Shown piece after piece: positions 62,101 through 64,000 of a stretch of DNA of 64,000 bases. The position numbers and the translations under genes were made by a program. Position 1 is the stretch's first letter. Each line of letters opens with the position of its first letter. The DNA is from Toxoplasma gondii ME49 (lineage: Eukaryota; Apicomplexa; Conoidasida; Eucoccidiorida; Sarcocystidae): contig NC_031478.1 of the NCBI RefSeq assembly GCF_000006565.2, forward strand, positions 4,798,212 to 4,862,211, written 5' to 3'. The notes beneath the pieces are model-generated. The model worked only from the letters and a program-made list of their open reading frames with translations, did no database searches and had not been told where the DNA came from.

Positions 62101-64000
62101 CAGACAAAGTCGTTGCCTCCCTCGGAGTCTCTGACCCTGTCTGCGGCACCGGCGCGCTCGCCTCCACAGCGGAGACACAGGAGACTGCGCCGGGCCGCGG
62201 CTTCTTCACGGGCCCCGAAGGTGCCGAAGCGTCAAATGCGGACGAAAAGAAGGTCCTGTTCGCGCTGATCGCAGGGGAGGGCAGCGGCAGGCACCGAAGC
62301 GCGAACGATCCGAAGTGTCTGCTTGTCTCCTCGTTGCTTACGTCATGCAGAGCGAGGCCGTACGCCACGGGGTCCGTGCCTTCGAGTGTCTCCCAAACTG
62401 TCTCTGCGCCAGGAACGTCTCCACCCCACACTGTCCCCACTCGCGCGATCGCGACGGGAGATTCGCCCGGAGGCGCCTTGCCTGTTCGCGCTCCCGCCGC
62501 GGCCGACCTAGACCCTAGAACAGAGTCCACCAGCGAGGAAATGTTCTTCCGAGAATCTCCACTCACACTTTTGGAAACCCCGCGAGGCGTGTAGAGCAAC
62601 GCATGCGTCCCCAGCTCCGCAGCAAGCGCGATAAGCAGCTGCAGCCGACGCGGGAGAGGAAGCGCGTGATCGTAGGATCCATGAGGCTTCGTCTCTTTCG
62701 AAAGCCCCAAGGCCAGTGCTTCCTGAGGGGCATCCCCGCATTTCTCTTTGACTCCGAGAGAAGCTCGAGAAGGCCTAGAGAGAAGGGACGACAGAGCCTG
62801 GACCAGAAAGCGCGACGAACCGAAGACGCCGTTTCGCGGATAGGCCGAGCCTCCACTTCGCTCTTCTCGATGTCGTTGGACGCCTTCCAAGAACTGGTGA
62901 AGAGGCGAGAGTCTTTGAATCTTTCTCGAGCTCGAGGAAGCGCGGTGGTAGCTATCTCCCAGCAGCCGCGAGCACCAGAGCGCGAGATCGTGAGCGAAGG
63001 AATTGCCAATAGGGTATTCGGAGAAGACCACGGACATTCTGTCTTTTGCACTTTCGCCCTCCAGTCGCCTGTGCTTCAAAGCAAAAGCGCCTCTCCACTC
63101 TCTTTTTCTTTTCCCTGTCTCTGTCCAGGACGAACCCGCTTCGCCGTCACACTCTGCCCCGTCGCGCAACTCGAAAACAACGACTCTTCTTGCGCATTCT
63201 CTGTCCAGCTCAGTGTGCAAGATCTTCCCCGAGAGACGATGGCTGTCTCCTTCGGTCTCCGGGGTGTCTCCGTTTGTCTCTTTGCGCGCGCAGTCGCCAG
63301 CTCGGACCGACTGGTTCACGGCGCTCTCAAGATGACGGCAGACCTGGGGAGGGAGGAGCGCGTGGAAGAATCTCGACGGCGGCTTGTCGACTAGGGGCGC
63401 GAACGCGCCGGACGCCAGACTCTCCCTGACGCTCTGTGAGAAGAGCGGGGGTCCGGGCGAGAAAGAGGAGACTGCTCGCCCTCCAGGTAGGGGATGGCGG
63501 GGACGGAGGGGGTAGAAGTTCTCCTGGAAGGTCGGGTGCCTGCGGATGTGTTTGTAGTATTGCTGGAGAAGAAGAACAAGCATCGGATGTCGCTGCGTTC
63601 GGGGCTGAGTGACCATTTTCCTCAAGTGCGCGCGCAAGAGGAGGTACTGTTCCCGGCACTCTGCAGGGGACCGAAGTCGGGAAACGGCAGACGAGGCCAT
63701 GGCGTCTCCGAGTGAAACGAGAGAGACACCCTGAGGCGAGAAAAAAGACGGTTTACGGCCTCCGTCGCTTCCCGCCAGTGCATTCGCCAGCCACGTTCCA
63801 GAGTTACTCAGAGTAGTCGCTACCAGGTCCCAGTTTACCGACCGCGACGAGTACGTCAACACAGACGGGATGGGCAACTTCTCGCTCTGACTGTCTGTTC
63901 CTTTCTTCGCTCCGGTCTGCCAGTCTTCAGACCTTGCGCCCGCGTCCGTGCGACCCGCCTCGCCGTCCTTCTCTGCAGCCGTCGACGCCCTTTCCAGTTC
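56192..64000 (-). CDS. SANT-domain chromatin protein, p400/Eaf1/PIE1-like (C-terminal part)
   Basis: One frame is open from the right edge to a TAA at 56192, giving 2,602 residues; the N-terminus lies outside the window. About 41 residues after the edge, LPIPSVLTYSSRSVNWDLVA followed by RSPAECREQYLLLRAHL forms a SANT/Myb-like unit of the kind that follows the helicase or HSA region in Eaf1, p400/Domino and PIE1 proteins (NuA4/TIP60 or SWR1 complexes). HPMLVLLLQQYYKH and PPHPSQLRFLDGA further on resemble short motifs in those tails. From about 61.0 kb down to the stop the protein is a Pro/Gly/Ser-rich tail of some 1,550 residues, broken by a basic PPRKRQKKQQ signal (about 58.08 kb) that fits nuclear import. 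A Swi2/Snf2 ATPase or HSA domain, if present, would be encoded beyond 64000. Family assignment is from motif resemblance only. No splice sites are needed over 7.8 kb. Confidence 0.7.
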   Translation of the reverse strand, partial: ELERASTAAEKDGEAGRTDAGARSEDWQTGAKKGTDSQSEKLPIPSVLTYSSRSVNWDLVATTLSNSGTWLANALAGSDGGRKPSFFSPQGVSLVSLGDAMASSAVSRLRSPAECREQYLLLRAHLRKMVTQPRTQRHPMLVLLLQQYYKHIRRHPTFQENFYPLRPRHPLPGGRAVSSFSPGPPLFSQSVRESLASGAFAPLVDKPPSRFFHALLPPQVCRHLESAVNQSVRAGDCARKETNGDTPETEGDSHRLSGKILHTELDRECARRVVVFELRDGAECDGEAGSSWTETGKRKREWRGAFALKHRRLEGESAKDRMSVVFSEYPIGNSFAHDLALWCSRLLGDSYHRASSSSRKIQRLSPLHQFLEGVQRHREERSGGSAYPRNGVFGSSRFLVQALSSLLSRPSRASLGVKEKCGDAPQEALALGLSKETKPHGSYDHALPLPRRLQLLIALAAELGTHALLYTPRGVSKSVSGDSRKNISSLVDSVLGSRSAAAGARTGKAPPGESPVAIARVGTVWGGDVPGAETVWETLEGTDPVAYGLALHDVSNEETSRHFGSFALRCLPLPSPAISANRTFFSSAFDASAPSGPVKKPRPGAVSCVSAVEASAPVPQTGSETPREATTLSARAAEGERPEGEPTAAERECEKMSASQKDEEVPRQSREGQGAPVPNTKQRAEQEPARDADEKGKSVAGVHASAAEKAGFWLMLDEVGADAKGSAGAKPLPPLWRTARSSGGLLGFGLEGPTFHEMIRCVTRKSLGALACSASHLCQPGRFGGRASSPSRTFSCGARRSRGAGAEGIGDRDRARVSLSAGSAGTSGSSRLERREEKARHGSLRDAWVPAEISQQESEGIKFAASLVCRCSDSMRKRLAALNSLSDALGVRSLLPPGVPGNPLLVPPHPSQLRFLDGANHLLSSYVHRQEGPSLLYSFSAPRSSPEAEATTTRATKLPDPLSASNRLSLGVLPLTGPLNPQQFGATLAPWLLIVNLALQRGEQEQLLASATQWIQQASRSSLGALPPSLSLAAAGPAILTPAVASLDAFRKPQLPEVLAVFRSQQGGHRLSTAHSRNSTEGASSRQPTSSLSSQFAMARTGAGSLPVSTGGSSIAYSSSFVSSSLHASQAPPRVVLTAPAGASPQGPVPFAGGVAAAPSPGAGPAPEAKGGARLSTGREGDGAAPAYSRPFPKDRQGGPTGPEGGVPASPYFFLQGCPSSSSPAYAPSVSYQGHVGGVPGSQAYPAPMPVPFQKPHETSSEDKAAGNGPRARMLVPSAGASGATPPQHGGMLPVGPGARSGPAARPETQDPSFHSSGAATGPYQAFASSPGGPSPGAFASAPPFHGAVPPGSAGGDSTVHAQGPRRDVPSFPASGGEDRQGPFGAHGPAGSTASGPGLRPEEGAPGSGKSVNEPVSSGGATHAKSGHEGLPPSFGSDGEPGPHPGPGVFVTQRVDSATAGSGDPSEVKGGEQAPEGTTRSSGSEAAAGSSPPFRTEEGAKSHFASAPGHPAKHNSFAPPSASGTPLHGPADPHAGAVGGVPPSGPGVYPQRGAPGSGRGPFPPTGPLAHPFSSMPGPYLQPPQTGSVAVGPYGQAVGPQLAGGARSQPGGAGETPSFPFQAPRPGDTSGMRDREAEASPSGVAPSAMHSCAPGQRPGTPAEGRVSGGKETDSAVGLAKAKNLSAPGFYYPGSMGPEPGAPEENRAGRGEETGSQGPPGERGGARAEESHANYSGPGGEPGYDAAQSAGSGYRMAPGSASPEYNSSFGPSYFSSASHGSKVPQNSPGVPGDGPLSGAPAPHAGQGGPGAGPTDPYPGGPASDATHAGPAGYFGAPGSQPGGVRSEELRRRSAGPPGVPGAPLVAPDGGGYGYPVAGKPTIGKEDVGQQPPTYLPYPGVGNATNIPRSPGDGASLNRRREGQESPCPGWGGGALPGGPYASSVSSLSSSPPSSTGSKPKRTPSTAGAKAHPPRKRQKKQQPPAEKANPDSPAQVVGAPTPPFSAASGLKPIGEEERHSREGVGPDRAPVTVGGSPPKKEDADGGLNHHGRGVQPPSMSPSVHPASASLPQGFENAGSSSIMGMGATGPFASNQMMPGVRPSDASGPPGGFLVQHPSPFLPHVHPAPMTPHEPNAPPQIQMLGTPGAPSGGRDMPTGQESVPPNLQAPFTPQSNFPGGLPSVYGPMATPGQRPESLQSPQPHRGPLPVSSIPGQAPHMGHPTQPARGGMHAPFSAMGKVGPPGTFAGAPGAKPAGLGESGGPVSRSGDFGDASRGAASGAQHSHPVQQMPPHTSFVSGVPGPSGLGMSGAPASGVSMPAEGSHALSHPGGMHALGASQAGPGFLPYSQNAALPADTASQKSMNPQLQGSFPTSASLPPSFPSQMHSVSQQPPFVNAGAVPVPQTGAASRGPAFFNGGDRGSMQPPMHAVPSGYFHGHQNPYDPGHRGSAGPGAPSGPVNSMSAFSSLPMHPYGASMPGTSGEGHAYASPPVQSPHLMNRESTPAGGPGSLGQASPNPGGLTGAPGGACGVSNVAPFAQAGAYIHREGLDRQNRGPPSQQQFQFPTHPGQRSGREGRDGEAAYSAMPQTSYYPPPAPGQFQEEGA

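Noticed and set aside
56375..63715. Numerous plus-strand ORFs, the longest 628 codons (56375..58261)
   Set aside because: Arg/Pro-rich antisense shadows of the Gly/Pro/Ser-coding SANT-domain gene.

Overview
This is nuclear DNA of a coccidian apicomplexan, most probably Toxoplasma gondii or a close relative (Neospora, Hammondia). I infer this from about 50% GC with Ser/Ala/Arg-rich proteins, intron-rich genes with long UTR-like spacers, pyrimidine-rich stretches, many (TA)n microsatellites, TGCATGC motifs, and gene content: a divergent secreted kinase and a large PAN/Apple-domain protein. No database search was possible, so species and locus names are inference. Gene models were built by hand from open frames, GT/AG sites and intron phase. 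Models whose phases all close are the better supported ones.

Layout, left to right. 1-1887 (-): 5' part of a CWF19-like splicing factor, running off the left edge. 3405-4563 (+): a small three-exon protein of 183 residues. 7595-10200 (-): fragments of a probable multi-exon gene, resolved only at its 3' end. 10938-14027 (+): a secreted protein kinase of the rhoptry/WNG type. 14028-24397: a gene-poor stretch. 24398-25087 (-): a single-exon unknown protein of 229 residues. 27356-35389 (-): a secreted protein with 15 PAN/Apple domains. 35390-40670: mostly spacer with two long ATG-started ORFs of uncertain status. 40671-45721 (-): an eight-exon, probably mitochondrial protein of unknown function. 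47222-53654 (+): an MRS2/CorA-type Mg2+ transporter with very large insertions. 56192-64000 (-): the C-terminal 2,602 residues of a SANT-domain chromatin protein of the p400/Eaf1/PIE1 type, running off the right edge.

These are eukaryotic single-gene units, not operons. The kinase and the PAN protein appear to enter the secretory pathway. The eight-exon protein and MRS2 diverge from a shared region at 45.7-47.2 kb and both have mitochondrial-type N-termini. The CWF19-like and SANT proteins are nuclear housekeeping factors. The most unusual items are the 15 PAN domains carried on exons joined only by phase-1 introns, the kinase whose signal peptide lies in a different frame from its main exon, and the roughly 176-residue insertion in the normally short external loop of MRS2.
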